DNA from: Microbacterium suwonense
Lineage (GTDB): Bacteria; Actinomycetota; Actinomycetes; Actinomycetales; Microbacteriaceae
Assembly (NCBI RefSeq): GCF_030296555.1
Contig: NZ_AP027728.1
Location: forward strand, 1,240,001 to 1,304,000
Length of the DNA stretch: 64,000 nucleotides
Direction of reading: 5' to 3'
Under the pieces are notes generated by a model. The model made no database searches. It was not told where the DNA came from and was given only the letters and a program-made list of their open reading frames with translations. Every line of letters starts with the position of its first letter. The first letter of the stretch is position 1. The position numbers and the translations under genes were made by a program. Below, one piece after another: positions 56,801 through 64,000 of the stretch.

Positions 56801-56870
56801 GGAGGAGCGTAGTTACGACTCCCCCTGAACGTGCGACCAATCCGCGCGCACGACTATTAATCCCCAACAC
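53850..56870 (-). CDS. Secreted repeat protein with three C-terminal SLH domains
   Basis: 1006 residues. A signal peptide ends near ATAAVGG (about 40). Five tandem ~110-residue units follow from residue 43 to about 590. Each begins with ISGKVTLPAGEPA-type strands, contains VDPxTGxYxIxGLxAGDYRV and SYWD, and ends PNLVSEYYN...RSGINATLAKGA, which is the carboxypeptidase-regulatory-like (CNA-B/DUF1416-type) beta-sandwich fold. Two degenerate units fill ~591-790. The last ~190 residues are three SLH domains (TRDAMAAFLYR, FRPF, ITWLASTGIS). SLH domains dock proteins on wall polysaccharide; the repeats form a stalk or adhesin. Intact. Confidence 0.9.
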   Translation of the reverse strand: MLGINSRARGLVARSGGVVTTLLLAAAFLTTGVSQPATAAVGGTISGKVTLPAGESATSLQGVYVYAVNDETGSSVSVDPVTGMYSIEDLPAGDYRVQFATQSYWDEATSEYVTPNLVSEYYNDTIDYSASSVVTVTAGSTRSGINATLAKGARITGKITLPAGEPAASLKGVTVSADGPSFAHGIVDASTGNYEIVGLAAGEYRVTFTTTSYWDESASTDVAAPNLVTQYYNGTADWNAADLVAVSAGGMKSGINAQLVKGAKISGKVTLPSGEPITSLRSIRVTAESTSNDTYVQPVGVDPVSGAYTLTGLGAGDYRIRFSAESYWDDAGEKPAPNLVPEYYNDVTDASTAVPISVTEGAARTGINATLARGASLSGKVSLPSGEPATSLRNITVIADGPIHATAQPDPSTGAYTITGLAAGDYTVRFAVGSFWDGTAMIPEPNLISEYFDNTTDFAKAANIKLVAGGSRTGISATLEKGGIISGKVSLPAGEPASSYRGVSVTAWNEFDSAYAAVDPATGNYSLSGLSSGAYTVAFSAAQYFDEVSQTYIEAPNLVSEFYDDELDWASAKKVAVSVGGTVAGINASLAKGATLSGTITAPTGYENIWLSLRSASSLQYAGADASLDENNKYTVKRLAPGDYYVVVGSASSDTAGEQYAQRSGTSSYKVTAPVGGATGVNLTTKKLDAKIEGTATASGFSSNATQGSYLADVIAYQKLDTGWVPSPSRNAAIQKNGSTAYSIPGLAAGTYTVGFEKSQTPYSAASSVKEQWWKNRATLATADAITLAGTKTGVDGTVSPTGSQPPTPSTGFTDVSSTPGSASYSAFATEITWMSGQGISTGYDIGNGKKEYRPFGTVTRDAMAAFLYRAAGSPTFAAPAKSPFTDVSPSSSFYKEITWLANTGITTGWDVGGGKKEFRPFANITRDAMAAFLYRYAGQPAFTAPAKTPFADVPVSNGFYKEITWLASTGISTGWDVSGKKEFRPYNAITRDAMAAFLFRYAHLE

Positions 56871-56952
56871 GCTGCCTCCCAGCAGAAATCCGGCCCGTCC
56901 CCTGTGGAGGCCTCTAAGCAGTCAACGTAGCGGAAACCCGTTTGAGAAGGGA

Positions 56953-56988
56953 AGCGCGAATATTTCTGTTTCAGAAATCTGCCGCGCT
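56953..56988 (-). other. AT-rich extended hairpin between M23-SLH and repeat-SLH genes
   Basis: ATTTCTG (56962-56968) and CAGAAAT (56972-56978) flank three T, enclosed by AGCGCG (56953-56958) and CGCGCT (56983-56988). It lies in the 168-base gap after the M23 stop: possibly a terminator or leader structure or an operator for the 1006-residue gene. Confidence 0.6.
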
Positions 56989-57038
56989 CCTCTGGAGCAC
57001 GTGAAACATCCAAGCGACGACTACATCCGCAGGGCCGC

Positions 57039-58829
57039 TCAGAACTGACTCGTCAGGCAGCATCTCGCCCCGCCAGGCGCCGTGAGAAGACGACGTCCAT
57101 CGGCGTCGCTCCAGTACCCGTTGTAGAGCTGCCCGGAGCTGTAAGCGATGTAGCCGCCGATCATGAATCCGTTCATGTGCACCGGTTGGCCACGGTAGGT
57201 GATCGTCAGGTGCACATGGTCGAAGTTCGCTCCGCCGCCGCAGGGAAGCGTGCGCCCCACATCGCCGAGGTAGGTGCCGGCCTCGACCCGGTGGCCGATC
57301 AGCTGGGTCTGCTGGTTGATCAGGTGGTAGTAGCCGGAGGTCCATCCTCCCCGTGGTCGATAACCAGGTACCCGTTGGCGCCGCAGGAGTTCCACCGCAC
57401 CGTGCCCGCTGCGATCGAGACAACGCGGGTCGAGGCGCCGGTGCCCGGCCTCGGCCCGAAGTCGAGGGCATTCCACGCGTCGTTCGCCCCGCCGTGCGCC
57501 GCGCCCGCCTGCCACCGCTGGCCCTTCTCGAATGGCAGACCGAACACGACGCTGCCCTGATCCGAGGCGGACCACAGGGTGACTCCGGAAGTTGCGACCA
57601 CGACCAGGTCGCCATCGTCCCGGAGCAGCAGGCGGGGCGACAGGCCGGTGCCCGGCGTGCTCGACCAGGCGAGCGATCCATCGGTTCGAAGCAGCGAGAG
57701 GATGCCTGTGGAAGACAGCCGGAGCGCGGCACCGGCGTTCCCTCCGGTGTGCGATCTCCAGATGGGCTCTTGCCCGCTTGCGACGACCAGATCCCCCCGG
57801 GCTCGACTGTGAACGAGAAGCGCCCGTCCGCGGAGTGCAGGCTCGCACCAGCGGGCATCGACTCACCTGCGGAGATGGACGATCCGAGGCGTAGGGAGAC
57901 GGTGAGGGGTGCACTCTGACGCACGGCACGAAGATATCCGTCCCTGCTCGCGGTGACCCGGACCGTGATCGGCGCCCCGGCGTCTGCGACCTGCGGTCGG
58001 TACTCCGCCGTCGTCGCACCGGGGATGGCCGTGCCACGGCGCAGCCACTGATACTCGATCGTGCTCGGTGCCGGGGACCAGGTGCCGGCGGCGGCCTTGA
58101 GCGCCTTCCCGACGGCGGCTTCACCTGTGATCGTGGGTGTGGGCGTCCCGCTGAATTGTGGCATCCCGCCGCGCGCGTACCGATAGAGGAACGCGGCCAT
58201 GGCGTCTCGGGTCACGAAAGACCACGGATGAAACTCCATGAGCCCCCGGGCAGATCGTATCCCGCGGTGACACCCAGCCGATGAAGCCAGCCGATCTCCG
58301 TAGCGAACGGGGTACGAGCCGTGACGTCGACGAACCCCGAGTCGGTGCCGACGTGCGGCGAACCCGCGTATCGATAGAGGAATGCGGCCATCGCATCCCT
58401 CGTGATCGGATCCCAGGGTCGGAACTGACGACTTCCGTCGCCCATCTCCCATCCGGTGGAGATGCCGGTCGATGCGAGCCAGGCGATCTCGTGAGTGAAC
58501 TCCGAGTCGTCCGGCACGTCAGAGAACGGGACCGCGGCCAGCTCATCGACTTCCGGCGATCCCGCGTAGCGATAGAGGAACGCAGCCATCGCATCCCGGG
58601 TGATCGGCTGCCAGGGGCGGAACCGACGCACCCCATCGCCCGAATCCCATCCGGTCGAGATCCCCTCGCCAGCCAGCCACGAGATCTCGGCGGCGAACTC
58701 GCTGTACGCGGGCGATGCGCGATCCGCAGAGACATCCGCGAACGAAGCCGCGGCGTTCGCCGCAGAGCCCGTCCACACCATCATCGCGGCAACGATCGCG
58801 AACGCACCCGTGATGACGCGCTTACGCAT
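57039..58829 (-). CDS. Secreted M23 metallopeptidase with SLH, Ig-like and bulb-lectin domains (three frameshifts)
   Basis: About 597 residues once joined. Signal peptide (MRKRVITGAFAIVAAMMVW, cut after ANA); three SLH domains (FADVSADRASPAYSEFAAE ... TRDAMAAFLYRYARG); an Ig-like unit (TITGEAAVGKALKAAAGTWSP, YQWLRRG); a bulb-type lectin domain (AGESMPAGASLHSADGRFSF, DLVVASGQEPIWRS, LSLLRTDGSLAWSS); then an M23 peptidase (AAHGG...NALDFG, VRWNSCGANGYLVIDHG, and HVHLTITYRGQ near the end). Breaks sit at C runs 58243-58247, 57793-57798 and 57349-57352 on the plus strand, one base missing at each. Expected role: wall-anchored peptidoglycan or peptide hydrolase. Confidence 0.85.
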
Positions 58830-59014
58830 TCTTCCCCGATCCTTCCGTGCTCCGGTCTCTTCCGACATCATGCCCGATCTCAGAGGCCCCGGAGATCGCA
58901 TGTTGCCGACCGCCGCGGCGCGCCACTATCTTCAGTCCTGAATGGCCCCGACGACGAGGCCCGATCATTCTGGGGTGAAATGCGATGGCAATCGGCAACG
59001 AGAGGACCGGTGGG

Positions 59015-60784
59015 ATGCCGCGCTCAGAACGACGCGTTCTGAGCAACCTTGTCTTCGGCGCGCTTTCGGTCGGACTCGCCATAGCAGGAATCGCGCAGCC
59101 GGCTGTCGCGGTCGAGGATGCTCCGCTGTCCGACCTCTGGCCAGATGGCGGGCTCTTCATCCAACAGAGCGTGCTCGGTCCAGAGGACGCCCTGTACGCA
59201 GGCGACGACGGCTACGTCGGCCCAGCTGGATTCCGCGTCGAACCTGGAGGGCTGATGGGACACCGAGTGTATGTCCTGGCTCCCTGGGCCGGAGATGGAG
59301 AATGGGAGCGGTGGGAGAGTCGCGCCTGCCCCAGCGAATCAGAAGCCGACGACGCCGAAGTGCGCGTCTCTTTCGCCGACAAGGCCGGAACCGTGATCGC
59401 TTCCGCAGAGCGCTGGGGGTTTGGTGAAGACGCGCTCGGCGAGCAAACCGGCTTCCTCATTCATCCGCTGACGAGCGGTGAGTCATCCACGCGCGGCCTG
59501 CTCCACTTCACCTGCCACCACTCCGACGGCAGGAGAGACAAGACGGTGGCAGATCTTCCCCTCACCATCTCGTCGTCAACCCCACCCTCACTGTACGCGA
59601 CGCCGCACCAGTGGACGATCAGCAACGTTGTCGCGGGTCAGCGCTCCCCGTTCAACGCCATGGGGTTCCGACCTGGGGAGACCGTACGCGTCTCGTTCGT
59701 CATGCCGGACGACGCGACGTTCACCGCCCATCTGCCCGCACCACCGACGGTGGTCACCGCGGATGGCGCGGGAGGGATCAGCGGAACGGCCCTGGTGCCG
59801 CCAGACTGGACCGGCGACGAACTCGTCCTCGTCGCCGCCGGAGCGACCAGTCGGTACGTGCTCATCTCCTGGATGGACCAGGACGACATCTCGGAAAGCG
59901 ACGTCACCCTCACCGCATCCGTGGTCGAAAAAAGCAGTGCGCCATCCGGCCGCGCGGTGCAGATTCAGCTGACCGGAGACGACGCGAATGCCAGCGTGAT
60001 CGTCGCCCTGCACTCCGCGGAGGAGCCGATCGTACTCGGCTCCCTCACGACCAATGCCGCCGGCGCCAGCAGCGCCACGCTCGTCCTCCCGCCCGGTCTG
60101 GCTGGCGACTATTCCCTCTGGACGGGAACGAAGACCGGCGGATACCGGCTCACCAGCACGCTCATCTCTCTCGGAGCCTCGCCAGCGCAGGCGGTGTCCT
60201 TCTCGGATGTGAGTGGCTCGCCGGGGTCTGCCAAGTTCAGTGAGTTCGCGGTGGAGATCGCGTGGATGGCGCAGTCGGGTATCTCGACGGGGTATGACGT
60301 TGCCGGTGGGAAGAAGGAGTACCGGCCGTTCGGGACGGTGACGAGGGATGCGATGGCGGCGTTCCTGTATCGGGCGGCGGGGTCGCCGGCATTCAACGCT
60401 CCGGCGAAGTCGCCGTTCACGGATGTGACACCGTCCAGCCCGTTCTACAAGGAGATCACCTGGCTCGCCTCGACAGGCGTCACCACCGGATGGGAGCTGC
60501 CCGGGGGCAAGAAGGAGTATCGTCCGTTCTCGAACATCACCCGGGATGCGATGGCCGCGTTCCTGTACCGGTTCGCGGACTCACCGTCCTTCACCGCACC
60601 AGCCAGATCCGCGTTCATCGACGTGGCCACGAAGCAGTCGTTCTACAAGGAGATCGCCTGGCTGTCCAGCACCGGTGTCTCCGGCGGATGGACCACCGGC
60701 AAGGGCAAGGAGTTCCGCCCCTACAACGCCATCACCCGCGACGCCATGGCCGCATTCCTCTACCGATATGACCACCTCAACTGA
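59015..60784 (+). CDS. Secreted protein with beta domains and three C-terminal SLH domains
   Basis: 589 residues. Signal peptide (MPRSERRVLSNLVFGALSVG, cleaved near VAVEDA). A ~180-residue N-terminal beta domain has two cysteines that may pair (RACPSES and HFTCHHS). Two Ig-like beta domains follow (PFNAMGFRPGETVRVSF; VQIQLTGDDANASVIVALH), then three SLH domains from ~400 to the end, very close to those of the 1006-residue protein (KKEYRPFGTVTRDAMAAFLY). ATG 59015 is chosen for the GAGAGGA site; ATG 58985 is possible. Divergent from the M23 gene. Ligand unknown. Confidence 0.88.
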   Translation: MPRSERRVLSNLVFGALSVGLAIAGIAQPAVAVEDAPLSDLWPDGGLFIQQSVLGPEDALYAGDDGYVGPAGFRVEPGGLMGHRVYVLAPWAGDGEWERWESRACPSESEADDAEVRVSFADKAGTVIASAERWGFGEDALGEQTGFLIHPLTSGESSTRGLLHFTCHHSDGRRDKTVADLPLTISSSTPPSLYATPHQWTISNVVAGQRSPFNAMGFRPGETVRVSFVMPDDATFTAHLPAPPTVVTADGAGGISGTALVPPDWTGDELVLVAAGATSRYVLISWMDQDDISESDVTLTASVVEKSSAPSGRAVQIQLTGDDANASVIVALHSAEEPIVLGSLTTNAAGASSATLVLPPGLAGDYSLWTGTKTGGYRLTSTLISLGASPAQAVSFSDVSGSPGSAKFSEFAVEIAWMAQSGISTGYDVAGGKKEYRPFGTVTRDAMAAFLYRAAGSPAFNAPAKSPFTDVTPSSPFYKEITWLASTGVTTGWELPGGKKEYRPFSNITRDAMAAFLYRFADSPSFTAPARSAFIDVATKQSFYKEIAWLSSTGVSGGWTTGKGKEFRPYNAITRDAMAAFLYRYDHLN

Positions 60785-60787
60785 TCA

Positions 60788-62635
60788 GTGACAAAGACCC
60801 GAGACAAGAGGGCGGTGGGTGCAACAGCATCCACCGCCCCTCCGCGTCGCCCGACCGCCCGTGTCGCATTGGCCCTCGCCTTCGTCTGTCTGAGCGCGTT
60901 TGTCTTTGACCCCTTCGGGATGGACCGCTGGGTGTTCTCAAAAGAACTCGTATTCGTCACCGGTGCGCTTCTGGCCCTGTGCACTCCGGCATCGGGCAGG
61001 TTGCCTCGGTGGTGGTATTGGTGGCTTGTCGGCGCAACAGGCGTCCTCCTGATCGCAACTCTGAGCTCCGGCGCTCCCCTGGCTCAACTGCTGGGGCGCT
61101 GGCCACGCTATGAAGGTGTCATCAGCCTGGGGCTGTATGCGCTTGCCGTCGCTGTCGGGGCACGCCTGCTGGGCGGGAGCAGATCCGCCGTACAGACGCA
61201 GCGCTCAGGTCAGAGGTTCCTCACTCTGTTCGCGGCCGCTCTCGCTTTGACCGCCTTCATCTCCGTCTTGGAGTCGTTCGGACTGAGACCGATCTCTTCG
61301 GACCTCCTGCGCCCCGGCTCGCTTCTCGGCAATGCCTCTGACCTTGGAATCATGGGTGTCATCGGGCTGGGTCTCTTCCTGCCCGCGTTCGCGGACGCCA
61401 TGGCAGCGGCACCGAGACTCCATCGGATCACCCCTTTGATCGGGCTGCTCTCCGCCATCGTGGTCGTCGTGACCTCCGCTTCTCGCGGAGCGATGCTGGG
61501 TGGAGCAGCGGTCATCGTCACCCTTATCGGGGTCGGCGTCTTCCGCCGCGAACGCACGGCACGCTGGTGGGCGGCTGTCGGCGCTGCCGCGGTTGCCGGG
61601 CTCGTACTGCTGCTCGTTTCGCCCTTCACGCTGAGCCGTTTGGCCGGGAGCAGCGAGAAGTCGGCGGGCAGTGCAGCTAACCGGCTCGAGCTCTGGTCCA
61701 CGACGACGTCCTTGATCGGTGGCCACCCGGTCGCAGGCGTCGGAGCGAACGGCTATGCGGACGCGATCACCGCGTTCCTCGGCGACTCGTGGTTCGCCAC
61801 AATCGGCATCGGCGGCTGGATCGAATCTCCGCACAGCGTGATTCTGCAGATCGCCACGGCAGGTGGATTGCTGGGTATGCTCGCCGTGCTGGCGTTCGCA
61901 GCGCTTGCCGCAAGACACCTTAGAAGACAAGGAGTGGGCGGTCCATTCGGAATCGCCGGCCTCCTGGCACTGCTCGGTGCAGGCGTCGCGCTTTGCGTGC
62001 ATTTCACGTCTCCGGGCACCATGATCCCGCTCTGTTTGATCGCCGGCGCGACGCTGTCAGCGCCACCCGCAGAGGAGCACCGACAGCGCTGGACACGCAT
62101 CATCACTGTGTCGCTCCTGGGACTGTGGGTGGTCCTCCTCGCAATGTCCGTGGCTGCGGATCATCGCCTCAGCGACGGGATGGCTGCCCTGTCCGACGGC
62201 GAGACGGCCATCGCTGAACGGGAGTTCCGGGCTGCGTCGGTACTCCGGTTCTGGGACGCGGATCTTCCTCTCATGGTGAGCGAGTCCCTCGCCGCAACTG
62301 CGGAGCATGCGGGCACCGCGCAGGCGGTCCCCACGGCCGCGTCGTGGGCATTGGAGGCCACGACCCGCCTGCCTGCTTCGGCGCGCGCGCTGAAGGCGGA
62401 GGCAGTGATCGCGCAGTTCTCCGGACGATTGCAGTACGGGATCACTGCACTCGAGCGTGCTGCTGAACTTGCTCCGACGGACCCGCAGATCTTCCACCGT
62501 CTGGGTGGTCTGCAGTTCCTCAATGGAGCACCCCAAGCTGCGCTAGTCTCATTGGAGCGCGCCAGTGCCCTCGCTCCGAACGACCCCGACGTCCGAGCGA
62601 CTCTCGAATACGTTCGCTCCTCGAACGCGAACTGA
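60788..62635 (+). CDS. O-antigen ligase-like membrane protein with C-terminal TPR region
   Basis: 615 residues: about ten to twelve membrane helices (to ~residue 460), a Wzy_C-type segment (SAANRLELWSTTTSLIGGHPVAGVGANGYADA, ESPHSVILQIATAGGLLG), and an extracytoplasmic ~150-residue helical tail with TPR-like pairs (GMAALSDGETAIAEREFRAASVL, LQYGITALERAAELAPTDPQ, LVSLERASALAPNDPDVR). TPR-ended ligases of this kind often transfer glycans to proteins. The GTG at 60788 lies three bases after the upstream stop, so it is an operon partner of the SLH gene. It may glycosylate the neighbouring surface proteins; this is inference. Confidence 0.87.
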   Translation: MTKTRDKRAVGATASTAPPRRPTARVALALAFVCLSAFVFDPFGMDRWVFSKELVFVTGALLALCTPASGRLPRWWYWWLVGATGVLLIATLSSGAPLAQLLGRWPRYEGVISLGLYALAVAVGARLLGGSRSAVQTQRSGQRFLTLFAAALALTAFISVLESFGLRPISSDLLRPGSLLGNASDLGIMGVIGLGLFLPAFADAMAAAPRLHRITPLIGLLSAIVVVVTSASRGAMLGGAAVIVTLIGVGVFRRERTARWWAAVGAAAVAGLVLLLVSPFTLSRLAGSSEKSAGSAANRLELWSTTTSLIGGHPVAGVGANGYADAITAFLGDSWFATIGIGGWIESPHSVILQIATAGGLLGMLAVLAFAALAARHLRRQGVGGPFGIAGLLALLGAGVALCVHFTSPGTMIPLCLIAGATLSAPPAEEHRQRWTRIITVSLLGLWVVLLAMSVAADHRLSDGMAALSDGETAIAEREFRAASVLRFWDADLPLMVSESLAATAEHAGTAQAVPTAASWALEATTRLPASARALKAEAVIAQFSGRLQYGITALERAAELAPTDPQIFHRLGGLQFLNGAPQAALVSLERASALAPNDPDVRATLEYVRSSNAN

Positions 62636-62697
62636 CACGCTTACCTACCCATTCAGCCAGCTGTCCTCCGTGGCCGCTCGTTTCCTTGAGGAGCCCT

Positions 62698-64000
62698 GTG
62701 CGCGCTCTCTTCCACATCGGCGTCATCAGCGCTCTGGTCCTGGTGCCGTTCACGGCCGCCCCAACGACCGCGGCTGCCGACTCTGGGCCCCCGGCTGGGC
62801 CTCTGGCAGCAGCCGAACTTCCTCGCTGCTTTCCGTGGCCCCGGAGTCAGCATCGGCGCCCTATGATCGTGGGCGGTTCGAACACTGGATCGATCTCGAC
62901 GGGGACGGTTGCAACACCCGCTACGAGGTCTTGATCGACGAGTCAACGTCGCCCGTCACAGTCAGCGGACGATGCACCCTCACAGGCGGAACGTGGGTGT
63001 CCCCATATGACGGCTTGATCGCGTACTCCCCTGCCGATATCGAGATAGACCACGTCATCCCGCTCGCCGAAGCGTGGCGATCGGGAGCATCCGAGTGGAC
63101 CGATGCCCGACGGAAGGCGTTCGCGAACGACCTTGATGTGCCATACGCACTCACCGCCGCATCCTCGGTGTCCAATCAGTCGAAGAGCGACAAGGACCCG
63201 GCGAAATGGCTGCCCACCAACAGCGCATTCACTTGCGAATACGTGACGAGCTGGGCTCTGGTCAAGTACCGCTGGACGCTCACGGTGGACCCGATGGAGC
63301 TCGCGGCCATCCAGGCCATTCTGTCTGGTGAGTGCGGGGCCGCATCCATCACCCTCCCTACCGTCGTCGAGGCAATGGCTGTGCACCCTGTGACACCGAC
63401 CACGTTCACCGACGTGTCGGCCGGCATGTCTTTCCGAGACGAGATCATGTGGCTCGCCGATCGCGGAATCAGCACCGGCTGGGCTGATGGGACGTTCCGC
63501 CCATATGCGCCGGTCACCCGTGATGCAATGGCAGCGTTCATGTACCGTCTCGCGGGATCACCGGACTTCACAATCCCGACGTCTTCCCCTTTCCTCGACG
63601 TGCCCACGAATTATCAGTTCTACAAGGAGATCTCGTGGCTCGCCACACAGGGGATCACCACGGGCTGGCCCGTGTCAGGAGGGCAGGAGTTCCGGCCGTG
63701 GAACTTCATCACGCGAGACGCCATGGCCGCGTTCCTGTACCGATACGCGGGGTCGCCCGCGTACACGCCCTCGGGATCCTCTCCGTTCTCGGACCTCCGC
63801 TCGACTTCGTCGTTCTACACGGAGATTCGCTGGCTCGCAGCCCGCGGCATCTCCACCGGCTCAGACATCGGATATGGGTGTCGCAACTATGAGCCATTCG
63901 GGAACGTGAAACGCGACGCGATGGCCGCGTTCATGTACCGGGCTACTGTTGGCGGGACCACACCCGTAGCGGAGGGAACGTGCTCACCGCCAGCACCACC
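62698..64000 (+). CDS. Secreted HNH-family nuclease fused to SLH domains (frameshifted, 3' end outside)
   Basis: More than 430 residues, open at the window edge. GTG 62698 follows GAGGAG and starts a signal peptide (RALFHIGVISALVLVPFTAA). After one missing base near 62821-62822 the frame continues SLLSVAPESASAPYDRGRF, then a GmrSD/DUF1524-type HNH nuclease: HWIDLDGDGCNTRYEVL, IEIDHVIPLAEAWRSGASEW, RRKAFANDL, SNQSKSDKDPAKWLPTN, CEYVTSWALVKYRW. The D-H and N residues of the active site are present. Three SLH domains follow (FTDVSAGMSFRDEIMWLADRGIS, TRDAMAAFMYR, KRDAMAAFMYR). Likely a wall-bound extracellular nuclease for nutrient DNA or defence. Confidence 0.88.

Noticed and set aside
53850..56870. 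Repeats as a CRISPR or transposon array
   Set aside because: They are in-frame protein domain repeats.
53174..64000. Prophage or integrative element
   Set aside because: No integrase, phage structural gene, tRNA or direct attachment repeats seen; only surface-protein and ligase genes.

Overview
This window reads as a chromosomal segment of a high-GC Gram-positive actinobacterium, most likely a Microbacteriaceae (Microbacterium-like). The grounds are: WhiB1 and WhiB2, the MtrA-MtrB-LpqB set, a SigR/RsrA pair, a decarboxylase-type Kgd, many leaderless TAGGCT-type promoters, and surface proteins with the TRDAMAAFLYR type of SLH repeat. Gene order follows blocks known from Mycobacterium tuberculosis (recalled, not searched): the Rv3219-Rv3260c neighbourhood (whiB1, pdtaS, sigH/rshA, aroA, rsgA, secA1, hpf, comF, lpqB, mtrBA, manA, DUF3499, Rv3259-like, whiB2) and the Rv3691-Rv3695 block (DUF4350, moxR2, DUF58, SpoIIM, RDD).

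Layout. 1-13.9 kb: 3' end of kgd, an Eis-type acetyltransferase, sigR-rsrA, aroA-rsgA, bcp, whiB1, pdtaS, an Rv3235-like gene, small hypotheticals, a SAF/CpaE-like pair and an alanine-type aminotransferase. 14-24.4 kb: secA, a PadR-controlled ABC exporter, a coiled-coil protein, hpf and comF. 24.5-28.5 kb: lpqB-mtrB-mtrA. 28.7-34.3 kb: a five-gene membrane/MoxR/DUF58 operon. 34.4-38 kb: katG-furA with a divergent aquaporin. 38-49.6 kb: SpoIIM/RDD, DUF3499, a large membrane glycosyltransferase, whiB2, manA and two O-antigen-ligase-like proteins. 49.6-53.1 kb: a GlfT2-GlfT1 galactofuranosyltransferase operon. 53.2-64 kb: a surface cluster of four secreted SLH proteins (a repeat adhesin-like protein, an M23 peptidase, a beta-domain protein and an HNH nuclease) plus a TPR-bearing ligase.

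The genes fit a theme of envelope construction and its control: polymer synthesis (manA, GlfT1/2, Wzy-like ligases), export (SecA), envelope sensing (MtrAB-LpqB, WhiB2) and SLH proteins that presumably dock on the polymer. A second theme is thiol/peroxide stress (SigR-RsrA, Bcp, FurA-KatG, aquaporin).

About 19 genes, including the essential secA and kgd, are broken by small indels, nearly all a single missing C or G in a run of about 3-6. This is best read as uncorrected sequencing error. Such genes are given with the joined span and the position of the break. No gap between genes exceeds about 300 bases. I saw no tRNA, rRNA, CRISPR array, transposase or prophage gene.
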